This document shows positions 7,031-15,544 of a DNA stretch of 44,249 bases, in pieces (position 1 is the first letter of the stretch; each line of letters starts with the position of its first letter). This DNA comes from Defluviicoccus sp. (GTDB lineage Bacteria; Pseudomonadota; Alphaproteobacteria; MPNO01): positions 1-44,249 of the forward strand of contig JAPPIT010000022.1 in the NCBI GenBank assembly GCA_028820505.1, in the 5' to 3' direction. The notes beneath the pieces were generated by a model. That model did no database searches. It saw only the letters and a program-made list of their open reading frames with translations, and was not told where the DNA came from. A program made the translations under genes and the position numbers.

Positions 7031-9094
7031 TCAGTCTCCGATCGCGATCCGGATCTCGCCGAGCCCGCCGACGATACAGCGATCGCCGGGGCCGATCACC
7101 GTGGTCGCGCCGTACTCCTCGACGATCAGCGGGCCTTCGGCCTCGAAACCGGCCGGCAGCGCCGCCCGGCGGCGGACCGGGGTCTCGATCCACCCGCCCG
7201 CGGCGCCGAACCAGACCGGCCGGGACGCCGCCGCCCCGCCGACGGAGTCTTCCGCGCGCGGCAGGCGGGCGAGCGCGGGCTTGTCGGTCTGCGCGTAGGC
7301 GCTGACCCGGATGCCGACGATCTCGACGGGCGCGGCGGAATCGGAATGGCCGAACCGGTCCCGGTAGTAGGCCTCGAAGGCCTCGCGCAGCGCGGCGGCG
7401 TCTCCGATCTCCGTCACCGGAATGACGAAGCTGTGCTTCTGGCCGCGGTAGCGGAGCTCGATGGAGCGCGCGAGCGTGGCGGCCGCGCCCGGCACCTCGG
7501 CGGCGACGATCCCCGCGCCGTGCCGGTCGGCCTCGGCGAAGGCGTCGCGGATCTCGGGCAGCGTCTCCTCGCCGAGGTCGCGGATCATGGTGCGCGCCAC
7601 GTCGAGCCTGGCATCGGCGAGCAGCATGCCGATGGCCGAGAAATTCCCCGGCTCCGGCGGCACGATCACGGTGCGGATGTCGAGCTCGCGGGCGAGCAGG
7701 GAGCCGTAGAGCGGTCCGCTGCCGCCGAACGCGAAAAGCGCGAAGTCGCGCGGGTCGTAGCCGCGCTCGACGGTGATCTGGCGGATCGCGCCGGTCATCG
7801 TGACGGCGCCGAGCGCAAGCATCCCCTCGGCCGTCTCCTCGACGGGCCGGCCGCCCATGCCGACGGCCTCCGCGACGCGTTCCGCGATGGCGGACGAAGC
7901 GGCGTCCGCATCGAGCTCCAGCCCGCCGCCGAGGAACACGCCCGCGCCGATCCGCCCCAGCACGAGGTTCGCGTCGGTGATCGTAGGTTCCTTGCCGCCG
8001 CGGCCGAAGGCGACCGGGCCGGGATCGGAGCCGGCGCTCCTCGGGCCGATATGGAGCCGCTTTTCCTCGTCGACCCAGGCGATGGAGCCGCCGCCCGCGC
8101 CGACCTCGACGATATCGACCACCGAGCCCCTGATCGGGAAGCCGGTATCGTAGCCGCCGACGAAGTAGGGCGAGCGGAGCCCGAACGCGCCGTCGCGGAT
8201 GACCGCGCATTTGGCGGTGGTGCCGCCCATGTCGAAGGCGATCAGGTCGGGGATGCCGAGCGCCTTTCCGTAGGCGCCGGCGCCGATGCACCCGCCCACG
8301 GGTCCGGACTCGATCAGCGCGATGGGCTCGCGGAGCGTCCGTTCCACCGACAGCACGCCGCCGTTGGAGCCCATCATGTAGAGCGTGCTCTCGAACCCGC
8401 CATCGGCGAGCCGGCGTTCGAGCCGCGCCGCGTAATCCGCCATGCGCGGCCCGACGATAGCGTTCGCCGCGGCGGTGCAGCAGCGCTCGTACTCGTACCA
8501 CTCGCGGGTGAGCTCGGTCCCGGCGGTCACGTAGATCCCCGGCAGGCGGCGGCGCAGGCGTTCGGCGACCGCGCGTTCGTTGCGGTCGTCGCGATAGGCG
8601 TTGAGGAGCGAGACCGCCACCGCCTCGACGTCGAGCCCGGCGATCGCCTCCGCCAGCCGGTCGATCTCCTCCGGGTCGGGCTCGGCCAGCACCTCGCCCC
8701 GGCCGTGCACCCGCTCGTCCACCTCGAAGCGCAGCGTGCGGGGGATCAGCGGCGGGGCGCGGCGGAACGCAATGTCGAACGGGTTGGTGCGGTTGCCGCG
8801 CGCGAGCTCGAGCGTGTCGCGGAAGCCCTTCGTCGTCACCAGTGCCGCCCTGGCGCCGGAACGCTGCAGGAGCGTGTTGATGACCAGCGTGGTGCCGTGC
8901 TTGACCAGCAGCGCGCGGGCGAGGTCGACGCCGGCCTCGGCGACGCAGGCCATCACCCCGTCGACCAGGTCGCCATAGGTGGTCAGCGCCTTGGCGTAGA
9001 CGACCTCGCCCCGTTCCATGTCGAAAGCGGCGATGTCGGTAAAGGTGCCCCCGGTATCGACGGCGACGATCAGGGGCATGGCGCGCGCGGTCAT
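7031..9094 (-). CDS. hyuA: Hydantoinase A/oxoprolinase family subunit (second pair)
   Basis: A 687-residue HyuA protein. The phosphate motifs VAVDTGGTFTDIAAFD (about residues 9-24) and AFDMGGTTAKCAVI (about 290) and the segment VEVGAGGGSIAWVD are present. I chose the ATG at 9094 (MTARAMPLIVAV); the ATG at 9079 (MPLIVAV) is equally plausible, since neither has a strong ribosome site. The frame stays open further upstream, but that part runs through repeat DNA and is not protein-like. It is the first gene of a two-gene operon with hyuB. Confidence 0.92.
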   Translation of the reverse strand: MTARAMPLIVAVDTGGTFTDIAAFDMERGEVVYAKALTTYGDLVDGVMACVAEAGVDLARALLVKHGTTLVINTLLQRSGARAALVTTKGFRDTLELARGNRTNPFDIAFRRAPPLIPRTLRFEVDERVHGRGEVLAEPDPEEIDRLAEAIAGLDVEAVAVSLLNAYRDDRNERAVAERLRRRLPGIYVTAGTELTREWYEYERCCTAAANAIVGPRMADYAARLERRLADGGFESTLYMMGSNGGVLSVERTLREPIALIESGPVGGCIGAGAYGKALGIPDLIAFDMGGTTAKCAVIRDGAFGLRSPYFVGGYDTGFPIRGSVVDIVEVGAGGGSIAWVDEEKRLHIGPRSAGSDPGPVAFGRGGKEPTITDANLVLGRIGAGVFLGGGLELDADAASSAIAERVAEAVGMGGRPVEETAEGMLALGAVTMTGAIRQITVERGYDPRDFALFAFGGSGPLYGSLLARELDIRTVIVPPEPGNFSAIGMLLADARLDVARTMIRDLGEETLPEIRDAFAEADRHGAGIVAAEVPGAAATLARSIELRYRGQKHSFVIPVTEIGDAAALREAFEAYYRDRFGHSDSAAPVEIVGIRVSAYAQTDKPALARLPRAEDSVGGAAASRPVWFGAAGGWIETPVRRRAALPAGFEAEGPLIVEEYGATTVIGPGDRCIVGGLGEIRIAIGD

Positions 9095-9167
9095 GCGCGC
9101 ATGGTAGCGGGATCGGGCGGGGCGATCACGGGGGCGCCGGAATGGAAACGAGCTGCCCTCTCCCGGT

Positions 9168-9552
9168 CCCTCGATACGGCGCTGACGCGCCTGCTCGGGA
9201 TGAGGAGAAAAGAAAGAAACCCTCACCCCGAGAAGCGGCGAAGCCGCGTATCGAAGGGGGCTTATATCGACGACTTGACAGGCGCGAGGCCGACAGGCGT
9301 TCCGGGAAGCGCCGGGGCGTATCCGGTTCGTGGCGCACCGTTCCTCCTCCGTCATGGTCGGCGAAGGCCGACCATCCACGAGTTTTTGCGGCGCTGGAAA
9401 CGAAAAACAAATCGTGGATGGTCGGCCTTCGCCGACCATGACGGGGGGAGGCTGGCGGTTCCCGCGCCCGCCGCAACAGGGCGGCGTTACTGGCGCCGAC
9501 CCGCGTCCGGCGATCGGCTGTCAAGTAGTCGATATAATCCCCTATCGACGGG
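9168..9552. repeat. Nested inverted-repeat block between hyuA and phoX
   Basis: No gene is seen in 9095-9558. Three symmetric layers are visible. First, an imperfect pair at 9168-9205 and 9221-9257 (TCGATACG...TGAGG and its inverse). Second, an outer pair of about 34 bases, near 9246-9279 against 9516-9548 inverted (shared TTATATCGAC and ACTTGACAG). Third, a central pair of perfect hairpins at 9351-9380 and 9413-9443 (stems ATGGTCGGC/GCCGACCAT, loop GAAG) in opposite orientation around a 32-base spacer. The central pair recurs, flipped, at 27481-27586. The arrangement suggests a REPIN sitting inside a small non-autonomous element. Confidence 0.75.
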
Positions 9553-9558
9553 CCGCCC

Positions 9559-11448
9559 CTAACCGATCGGCCCGCGATCCTCCCGCGCGATCGCGATGAC
9601 GGCCGAGCGCGGCACGCTGTCGCCCGCGTCGGGGAAGTGGCTGTTGCCCTTCTCGCCCGGATGCTGGATGCCGACGAAGAGGGTCCTGCGGTCGGGGCTC
9701 CAGGCGATCCCGGTCACCTCGCACTCCTTCGGGCCGACCATGAAGCGGCGGATCTCGCCGGTCGCCGGGTCTCCGACCAGCATCTGGTTGTTGCCCTGGC
9801 CCGCGAACCCGTCCTCGTTCGAGTAATTCCCGTCGGTCTGGATCCACAGCATCCCGTTGGAGTCGAAAGCGAGCCCGTCGGGCGAGTTGAACATATTGTC
9901 CGGGGTCACGTTCCTCGAGCCCGCGTTGGCGTCCGAATGGACCGCCGGATTGCCCGCGACCGCGTAGAGGTCCCAGGCGAATCCGGCGGCGAGATGGTCG
10001 CCGCCGTCGGGGCGCCAGCGGACGATCTGGCCGTAGAGGTTGCCGGCGCGCGGGTTGGGGCCGCCGACCGGGGTCGGATCGCCGCCCTTGTTGGGCTTCC
10101 TGCCGCGGTTCTTGTTGTTGGTGAGGCAGCAATAGATTTCGGCCTTCTTCGGGTTCGCCGCGACCCATTCGGGCCGGTCCATCGTCGTCGCCTTCACCGC
10201 GGACGCGGCCATGCGGGTGTGGATGCGGATCTCGGCCGCCGACGCCATGCCGGTGGTTTCCGGGGCGAGCTCGACCCATTCGCCGCGCCCGCCTTCGGCG
10301 AACTTCGCGGCGAACAGCCTGCCGGAGTCGAGCAGGTCCGCGTTGTCGACGCCCTCGACGTAGCGGCCGTCGGAGACGAACCGGTACAGGAACTCGCCGC
10401 GCTCGTCGTCGCCCATGTAGACCACGACCCGGCCGTTGGCGGCGAGCACGAGCTCCGCGTTCTCGTGCTTGAAGCGGCCCAGCGCGGTCCGCTTCTTCGG
10501 CGTCGAGGCGGGATCGAGCGGGTCGATCTCGACGATATAGCCGGCGCGGTTGGGCTCGTTGGGATGCTTCGCGATGTCGAACCGCTCGTCGACGGCCGCC
10601 CACGCATAGCCCCAGTCCTCGAGGCCGATGCCGTAGCGCTCGAAGGCGTGGCCGATCTGGAGCGCGGGGTCGCTGGACGAGAAATAGCCGTTGAAGTTCT
10701 CCTCGCAGGCGAGATAGGTGCCCCAGGGCGTGCGCCCGCTGCCGCAGTCGCTCCAGGTGCCGAGGCTGCGTTCGCCCCTGGGATCGGCGGCGGTCCTGAG
10801 CAGGTCGTGGCCGCGCGCCGGACCGGAGATCTCCATCGGCGTGTCGGCGGTGATCCGCCGGTTGTAGGGCGAGTCCCTGACGATCGACCAGGCGCCGCCG
10901 CGCTCCGCGATCTCGACGACCGAGACCCCGTGCCCGGCCTTCCCCTTGCGCACGTCGTCGGCGCTCTCCGGCTTGCCCGAGGGGTAGGCGATCCTGCGGT
11001 TCACGTATTCGTTGTTGACCGCCAGCACGTTCCGGCCGCCCTTCGTGAACAGGGACATCCCGTCATTGTTGTCGCCGAAGGCGCGTTCTTGGCTCGCGCC
11101 GGTGCCGCGCGTCTTCGGGTCGAATTCCGCCGCGTTCGACCACATCGGATCGCCCCACCGGGCGACGACGTGCCAGCGATACCCCTTCGGCACGGTGACG
11201 GTGTCCAGCACGTTCGCGGCGACCGGCTCGAACCCGAAGCGGCTGTCGCTGGCGGGCGCCGCCAGCGGTCTCGGCCCGCCCGCCGCCGCGACGAACGCGG
11301 CCGCGCCGAAAGTCACGCCCCCGGCGACGAAGCCGCGCCGGGACAGCGCCCGTTCCGCCAGACGCTCGAAATCCGTCCCCGTCTCGCGAAGATCGGGGCT
11401 GTTGCCGGGCGGTTCCGGCGCATGGGCGTCGGTCGGAATTCGGGGCAT
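9559..11448 (-). CDS. PhoX family (DUF839) Tat-exported phosphatase
   Basis: A 629-residue protein with a Tat-type leader: SRRGFVAGGVTFGAAAF at about residues 36-52 after a long charged N-region. Mature-domain motifs fit PhoX: NTDGM-like NNDGMSLF, YLACEENFNGYF (the Cys and Glu that bind iron and calcium in characterised PhoX), PNRAGYIVEIDP, GDDERGEFLYRFVS and NSPDGLAFDSNGMLW. PhoX enzymes release phosphate from many phosphomonoesters in the periplasm. It stands alone on the minus strand, divergent from the next gene by 155 bp. I found no convincing Pho box. Confidence 0.9.
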   Translation of the reverse strand: MPRIPTDAHAPEPPGNSPDLRETGTDFERLAERALSRRGFVAGGVTFGAAAFVAAAGGPRPLAAPASDSRFGFEPVAANVLDTVTVPKGYRWHVVARWGDPMWSNAAEFDPKTRGTGASQERAFGDNNDGMSLFTKGGRNVLAVNNEYVNRRIAYPSGKPESADDVRKGKAGHGVSVVEIAERGGAWSIVRDSPYNRRITADTPMEISGPARGHDLLRTAADPRGERSLGTWSDCGSGRTPWGTYLACEENFNGYFSSSDPALQIGHAFERYGIGLEDWGYAWAAVDERFDIAKHPNEPNRAGYIVEIDPLDPASTPKKRTALGRFKHENAELVLAANGRVVVYMGDDERGEFLYRFVSDGRYVEGVDNADLLDSGRLFAAKFAEGGRGEWVELAPETTGMASAAEIRIHTRMAASAVKATTMDRPEWVAANPKKAEIYCCLTNNKNRGRKPNKGGDPTPVGGPNPRAGNLYGQIVRWRPDGGDHLAAGFAWDLYAVAGNPAVHSDANAGSRNVTPDNMFNSPDGLAFDSNGMLWIQTDGNYSNEDGFAGQGNNQMLVGDPATGEIRRFMVGPKECEVTGIAWSPDRRTLFVGIQHPGEKGNSHFPDAGDSVPRSAVIAIAREDRGPIG

Positions 11449-11603
11449 TCCTGTTTCTCCTGCTGCGGTGCGGCGGAACGATCGCCCGGGCGCGTTGCAG
11501 CGGCGTGACCGCTTCGTTACAGGCGCGTGAAAGCGGGGTCCAGCGCGGCGACGGTTCCGTCCGGGCCCGCGTTGCTCTAGCCTGCGCCCCGACCGGAGGG
11601 GCG

Positions 11604-13742
11604 ATGGGCGCGCTGTTCGACCGCTACGCGGCGCTGAGCGAGGGGCTGATCTACGAGCGCGACGCCTATGAGCGCCGCCCGGGCGTCGATCCCGAGTTGA
11701 TCTCCCACGGGCTCGAGCCGGTCACCGAGCTCGAGCGGCGCGGCATGGACGCGGTCGCCGAGATCGACGTCGAGCTCCTGTTCCACAAGCTGACGGCCAT
11801 CGCGGAAGAGGCGCGCGACGTCTACATGTCGCTCTCGATCTCCGAAGCGATCATGACCGGCGACATGAATTGCGGGATCTTCACCGCCTCGGGCGACCCG
11901 GCGGTGGTGGCGACGGGCATCTATTTCCACACGATGCTCAACAACGCCCAGCTCAAATACGCCAAGAAGTACTACGAGCCGGACCCGACGGTCGGGCTCG
12001 CGGACGGCGACATCTACTTCTTCAACGACGAGCTCGGCGGCGGCGTCCACCCGTTCGACATGTTCACCGCGATGCCGGTGTTCTTCGAGGGCACCCATGT
12101 CGCCTGGGTGACCTGCGGCGGGCACCAGGGCGATTCGGGCTCGCCGACGCCGGGCGGGTTCAACGCCAAGGCGCGCACCCGCTACGAGGAAGGCTTCCAC
12201 GTCCCGATGATGCGGATCGGCGACAATTTCCGGCTCAACCAGGACATGCTCGACATGCTGGCGGGCGAGGTCAGAAACCCGTTCGTCTTCTCGGCCGATC
12301 TGCGCTCGCGCGTCGCCACCCTGTTCCAGATGCACCGGCGCATCGTCCGCGAGATCGAGCGCCGCGGCGTCGAGCACGTCGTCGGCGGGATGCGGACGAT
12401 CCTGACGCGGGCCGAGCAGGCCGCGCGCGGCCGGCTGCGCCAGATCAACGACGGCGTGTTCCGCGCGGTGATGTTCAACGACGACGATATCGGCGGCAGC
12501 CTCGGGCTGACCCGGATCCCCGTCACCCTGTTCAAGGAGGACGATTCGCTCACCCTGCTGGTCCAGGGGGTCTCGCCGGAGAACCGGCTCGGGCCGATGC
12601 ACGGGACCTGGCATCTCGTCCGCGCGGCGACGGCGGTCTACCTGTTCTCCTATTTCTTCCGCGGCATCCCGCCCAACGCCGGGCTGCTGGAGACCTGCCG
12701 TTACCTGGTCGAGGGGCCGTCGATCGCCAACGCGACCGACGAGATCGCGCACGGCATGGGGACCTCGATCGCCGCCTGCGTCACCAACGGCTGCCACGTG
12801 CTGGGATCGAAGGCGCTGTTCGCGAGCCCCTACCGCGTCGCCGTCCAGGCGCCGCATTCCAGGAACCAGAACGTGTTCACCTTCGCGGGCGAGAACCGGC
12901 GCGGCTACAACTCGGCCAACATCACCGGCACCTGCAACGCGGCCGGGCAGGGCGGGCGCTTCGACGGCGACGGGGAGAGCGCGATCGGCTTCTTCTGGGG
13001 GCCGTTCACCGATGCCGGCGAGACCGAGGACATGGATTCCCGCCTGCCCCATTTCGTGCTGAGCCGCGCCATCGACCGCAACAACCACGGCTACGGCAAG
13101 TTCCGCGGCGGCGCCTCGCTGGTCGAGATCTCGACCGCCTGCGGCGACCCGGGCTGCTTCCTCAACTCGTGGGGCAGCGCCGACAAGATCAGCCACAACC
13201 CCGGCATCATGGGCGGCTATATGGGCCCGCCCAACCCGCGCATCGTCATCGAGGGCTCCGACCTGCTCGACAAGGCGGCGGCGGGCGAGGACGTGGACCT
13301 CGAAATGGCCGACCTGATCGCGAAGCAGAGCGTGGAAGGCTCGTACCGGCTGGAGTCCTCGGGCCAGCCGACCGAGAAGTTCGAGGAAGGCGATCTGATG
13401 ATCTTCACCATGGGCGGCGGCGGCGGGTACGGCGACGTGCTGGAGCGCGACCCGGACGACATCCAGAAGGACCTCGACGACAGGATGATCGACGGCTACG
13501 TGGCCGAGGGGGTGTACGGTGCGGTCATCGACGCCGCGACGGGGCGGATCGACCGCGCGGCGACGGAAAGGAAAAGGGCGGCCATGCGCCGCGAACGGCT
13601 GAAAAAGGCCAGGCCCTTCGACCGCTTCGTCGCCGAGTGGCGCAAGCGCAAGCCGAAGGACCGTATCGTCGCCTATTACGGCGAATGGCCCGAACCCCGC
13701 GCGCCGGGCTACGACAAGGTGTTCTGGGGGTTTTACGGGTAG
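11604..13742 (+). CDS. Solo long HyuB-like protein (acetone carboxylase alpha type)
   Basis: A 712-residue member of the hydantoinase B/oxoprolinase family. The ATG at 11604 is chosen because GGAGGGG lies just upstream; an in-frame ATG at 11505 has no such site. Motifs: ISEAIMTGDMNCGIFTASGD, YFFNDELGGGVHPFDMFTA, VTCGGHQGDSGSPTPGG and MGGGGGYGDVLERDPDD. The long C-terminal tail (about 610-712) resembles acetone or acetophenone carboxylase large subunits rather than classic HyuB. No HyuA partner or small subunit lies next to it; the nearest HyuA genes are on the other strand more than 2 kb away. The partner and substrate are unknown. Confidence 0.85.
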   Translation: MGALFDRYAALSEGLIYERDAYERRPGVDPELISHGLEPVTELERRGMDAVAEIDVELLFHKLTAIAEEARDVYMSLSISEAIMTGDMNCGIFTASGDPAVVATGIYFHTMLNNAQLKYAKKYYEPDPTVGLADGDIYFFNDELGGGVHPFDMFTAMPVFFEGTHVAWVTCGGHQGDSGSPTPGGFNAKARTRYEEGFHVPMMRIGDNFRLNQDMLDMLAGEVRNPFVFSADLRSRVATLFQMHRRIVREIERRGVEHVVGGMRTILTRAEQAARGRLRQINDGVFRAVMFNDDDIGGSLGLTRIPVTLFKEDDSLTLLVQGVSPENRLGPMHGTWHLVRAATAVYLFSYFFRGIPPNAGLLETCRYLVEGPSIANATDEIAHGMGTSIAACVTNGCHVLGSKALFASPYRVAVQAPHSRNQNVFTFAGENRRGYNSANITGTCNAAGQGGRFDGDGESAIGFFWGPFTDAGETEDMDSRLPHFVLSRAIDRNNHGYGKFRGGASLVEISTACGDPGCFLNSWGSADKISHNPGIMGGYMGPPNPRIVIEGSDLLDKAAAGEDVDLEMADLIAKQSVEGSYRLESSGQPTEKFEEGDLMIFTMGGGGGYGDVLERDPDDIQKDLDDRMIDGYVAEGVYGAVIDAATGRIDRAATERKRAAMRRERLKKARPFDRFVAEWRKRKPKDRIVAYYGEWPEPRAPGYDKVFWGFYG

Positions 13743-13805
13743 GGGTCGGCGGCCTTGACGTGTTTCGCTTGAAGTACATATCGTCGCCAGACGGGAGCGT
13801 GTCCT

Positions 13806-14105
13806 ATGCCAGCACAGACCTCGGTGCTCCATGTCCGCGTGGACGAGAAACTAAAGGCCAAGGCGGCGGACACGCTGGCCGAAGCGGGCCTGACGCTCTC
13901 CGACGCCGTGCACATCCTCCTGACCCGCGTCGCCGCGGAGGGAAGGTTGCCGACCGGCCTGACCGCCGACCCCGAAGCTCATGACGCATGGTTTCGCACC
14001 AGGGTGCGCGAGGCTCTGGACGATCGCCATCCCGCCGTTCCGCACGAACGGGCGATGAGCGATGCGCAGGCGCTGATCGACCGAAAGCGCCGTGCTCCGT
14101 CTTGA
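13806..14105 (+). CDS. RelB/DinJ family antitoxin
   Basis: A 99-residue protein with an N-terminal RHH segment VLHVRVDEKLKAKAADTLAE followed by GLTLSDAVHILLTRVAAEG, the RelB/DinJ signature. A charged C-terminal part (60-99) would bind the toxin. It begins 63 bp after the HyuB-like gene, and TTGACG at 13755-13760 may be the -35 of its promoter. It overlaps the toxin gene by 14 bp. In this family the antitoxin-toxin complex represses its own promoter. Confidence 0.88.
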   Translation: MPAQTSVLHVRVDEKLKAKAADTLAEAGLTLSDAVHILLTRVAAEGRLPTGLTADPEAHDAWFRTRVREALDDRHPAVPHERAMSDAQALIDRKRRAPS

Positions 14106-14373
14106 ATGGAAAGCCACGGCGGCCGCCGATCTACTGGCGATCGTCGACTACATTTCCGACAACAATCCCGACGCCGCCCAAGCCTTGAAGGACGAAATCG
14201 AGGCCAAGGTATCGCGATTGCGGGAGCGCCCACGGCTCTACCGGGTCGGCCGCGTGGAAGGCACCCGCGAAATGGTCGTGCGTTCCAACTACATCGTTGT
14301 CTACGCGGAGGACGCCGATACCGTCACTATCCTTCGAGTGCTGCACGCAGCCCAGCAATGGCCGCAGACGTGA
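14092..14373 (+). CDS. RelE/ParE family toxin
   Basis: A 93-residue protein starting at GTG (14092), inside the end of the antitoxin gene. The fold is visible in LRLEWKATAAADLLAIVDYI (first strand and helix), RERPRLYRVGRVEGTREMVV (the basic central strands) and NYIVVYAEDADTVTILRVLH. The terminal strand and RVLHAAQQWP match RelE/ParE toxins. Whether it cuts mRNA (RelE) or poisons gyrase (ParE) cannot be decided from sequence; the RelB partner favours RelE. It ends 21 bp before the convergent monooxygenase gene. Confidence 0.87.
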   Translation: MLRLEWKATAAADLLAIVDYISDNNPDAAQALKDEIEAKVSRLRERPRLYRVGRVEGTREMVVRSNYIVVYAEDADTVTILRVLHAAQQWPQT

Positions 14374-14394
14374 ACGACGGGTGGAGAGAACGCC

Positions 14395-15534
14395 TCACCC
14401 GCCGAGCGGGACCGTCGTCGCGTCGTAGGAGAACACCCAGGCGGGGTCCATCGGGTTCCTGAGCCACCTGTTGTCGCGCGAGCCCTGCTGGACCGCCTCG
14501 CAGCGCCCCTTGCGGCTCGCCTCGTAGAGGGCGAAGGCGGCGGCATGATCCTCGCCGCAACGCTCCAGGCAGCGGACCAGGATCGCCGCGTCCTCGATCG
14601 CCATCGCCGCGCCCTGCCCCATATGGGGCTTCATCGGGTGGCAGGCGTCGCCGATCAGCACCAGCCGCCCGTCGCTCCAGAGCGGCAGCGGCTCCCGGTC
14701 GAACAGCGGCCACTTGGTCGCGCCGCTCGAAATGTCGATCAGGGTGTGGATTTCCGGGTGGAAGTCGGCGAACGCCGCGCGCAGCTCGTCGTAATCGGCA
14801 TCGACGTGGGAGAAGCCGTAATCCCATTCCGGCTGCGGCACGCCGGTGACGAAGTAGATCTCGTCGCGGTTCCGGTCGAGATAGTAGACCACCATGTGGG
14901 TGTCCCGGTGCGCGTCGTCGGACCACCACTTGCTGACGTCGGCGGGGGCGAGGTCGCCGAGCCTGTCGGCGGGAATGATGCAGCGATGCCCGACATAGCC
15001 CGAATAGACCGGCAGCTCGGGGCCGAGCAGCGCCTCGCGCACCGTCGAATCGATGCCGTCGGCGCCGATCACGATATCCGCCCGGGCCCGGCTGCCGTCC
15101 TCGAATTCGAGCGAGACGGGGTCGCCTTTCCGCTCCAGCGCGACCAGCTTCTTGCCGAACGCGATGGTGCCGGGGGCGACGTTCCCGGTCAGGATCTCGT
15201 GGAAGTCGCCGCGGTGGATGACCATGTAGCAGGCGCCGAACGCCGCCTCGCAGGCGTCGCGCATGTCGTAGCGGAACATGGTCTCGCCGGTGTCGAACCT
15301 GCGGCTGATCCAGTATTCCGGCCGGAGCCCGATTTCCAGCAGCTGCGCCTCGACGCCGGCGGCGCGCAGCACCTTCATCGTGTTGGGGCTGAGGTTGATG
15401 CCCGCGCCGAGCCGCTCGAAGGCGGGCGCCTGCTCGTAGACGCGGACGCGAAAGCCGCGCCGTTCCAGGAGCGCCGCGGCGACCAGCCCGCCGAGCCCCG
15501 CGCCGATGACCGCGATTTCCCAATCGGGGCGCAT
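14395..15534 (-). CDS. FAD-dependent aromatic monooxygenase
   Basis: A 379-residue group A flavoprotein hydroxylase. It shows the Rossmann motif VIGAGLGGLVAAALLERRGF (about residues 9-28), the GADGIDSTVREAL motif (about 158) and the FAD ribityl motif LIGDACHPMKPHMGQGAAMA (about 292). The overall pattern resembles salicylate and 6-hydroxynicotinate 3-monooxygenases, which hydroxylate an aromatic or pyridine ring using NAD(P)H and O2. It lies 10 bp downstream of the aldehyde dehydrogenase gene on the same strand, so the two are probably co-transcribed. Substrate is inferred only at the level of an aromatic acid. Confidence 0.9.
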   Translation of the reverse strand: MRPDWEIAVIGAGLGGLVAAALLERRGFRVRVYEQAPAFERLGAGINLSPNTMKVLRAAGVEAQLLEIGLRPEYWISRRFDTGETMFRYDMRDACEAAFGACYMVIHRGDFHEILTGNVAPGTIAFGKKLVALERKGDPVSLEFEDGSRARADIVIGADGIDSTVREALLGPELPVYSGYVGHRCIIPADRLGDLAPADVSKWWSDDAHRDTHMVVYYLDRNRDEIYFVTGVPQPEWDYGFSHVDADYDELRAAFADFHPEIHTLIDISSGATKWPLFDREPLPLWSDGRLVLIGDACHPMKPHMGQGAAMAIEDAAILVRCLERCGEDHAAAFALYEASRKGRCEAVQQGSRDNRWLRNPMDPAWVFSYDATTVPLGG

Positions 15535-15544
15535 CGCTTCCCTC

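Noticed and set aside
9351-9443. CRISPR-like paired repeats
   Set aside because: Only two units, in opposite orientation, with no regular array and no cas genes; they are a hairpin doublet.
1136-13832. Long open frames antisense to the hyu and phoX genes (for example 5220-7298 and 7346-9562 on plus, 11577-13832 on minus)
   Set aside because: They mirror highly GC-rich real genes, are rich in Arg, Gly, Ala and Asp, have no domain signature and cross repeats. They are composition artefacts.
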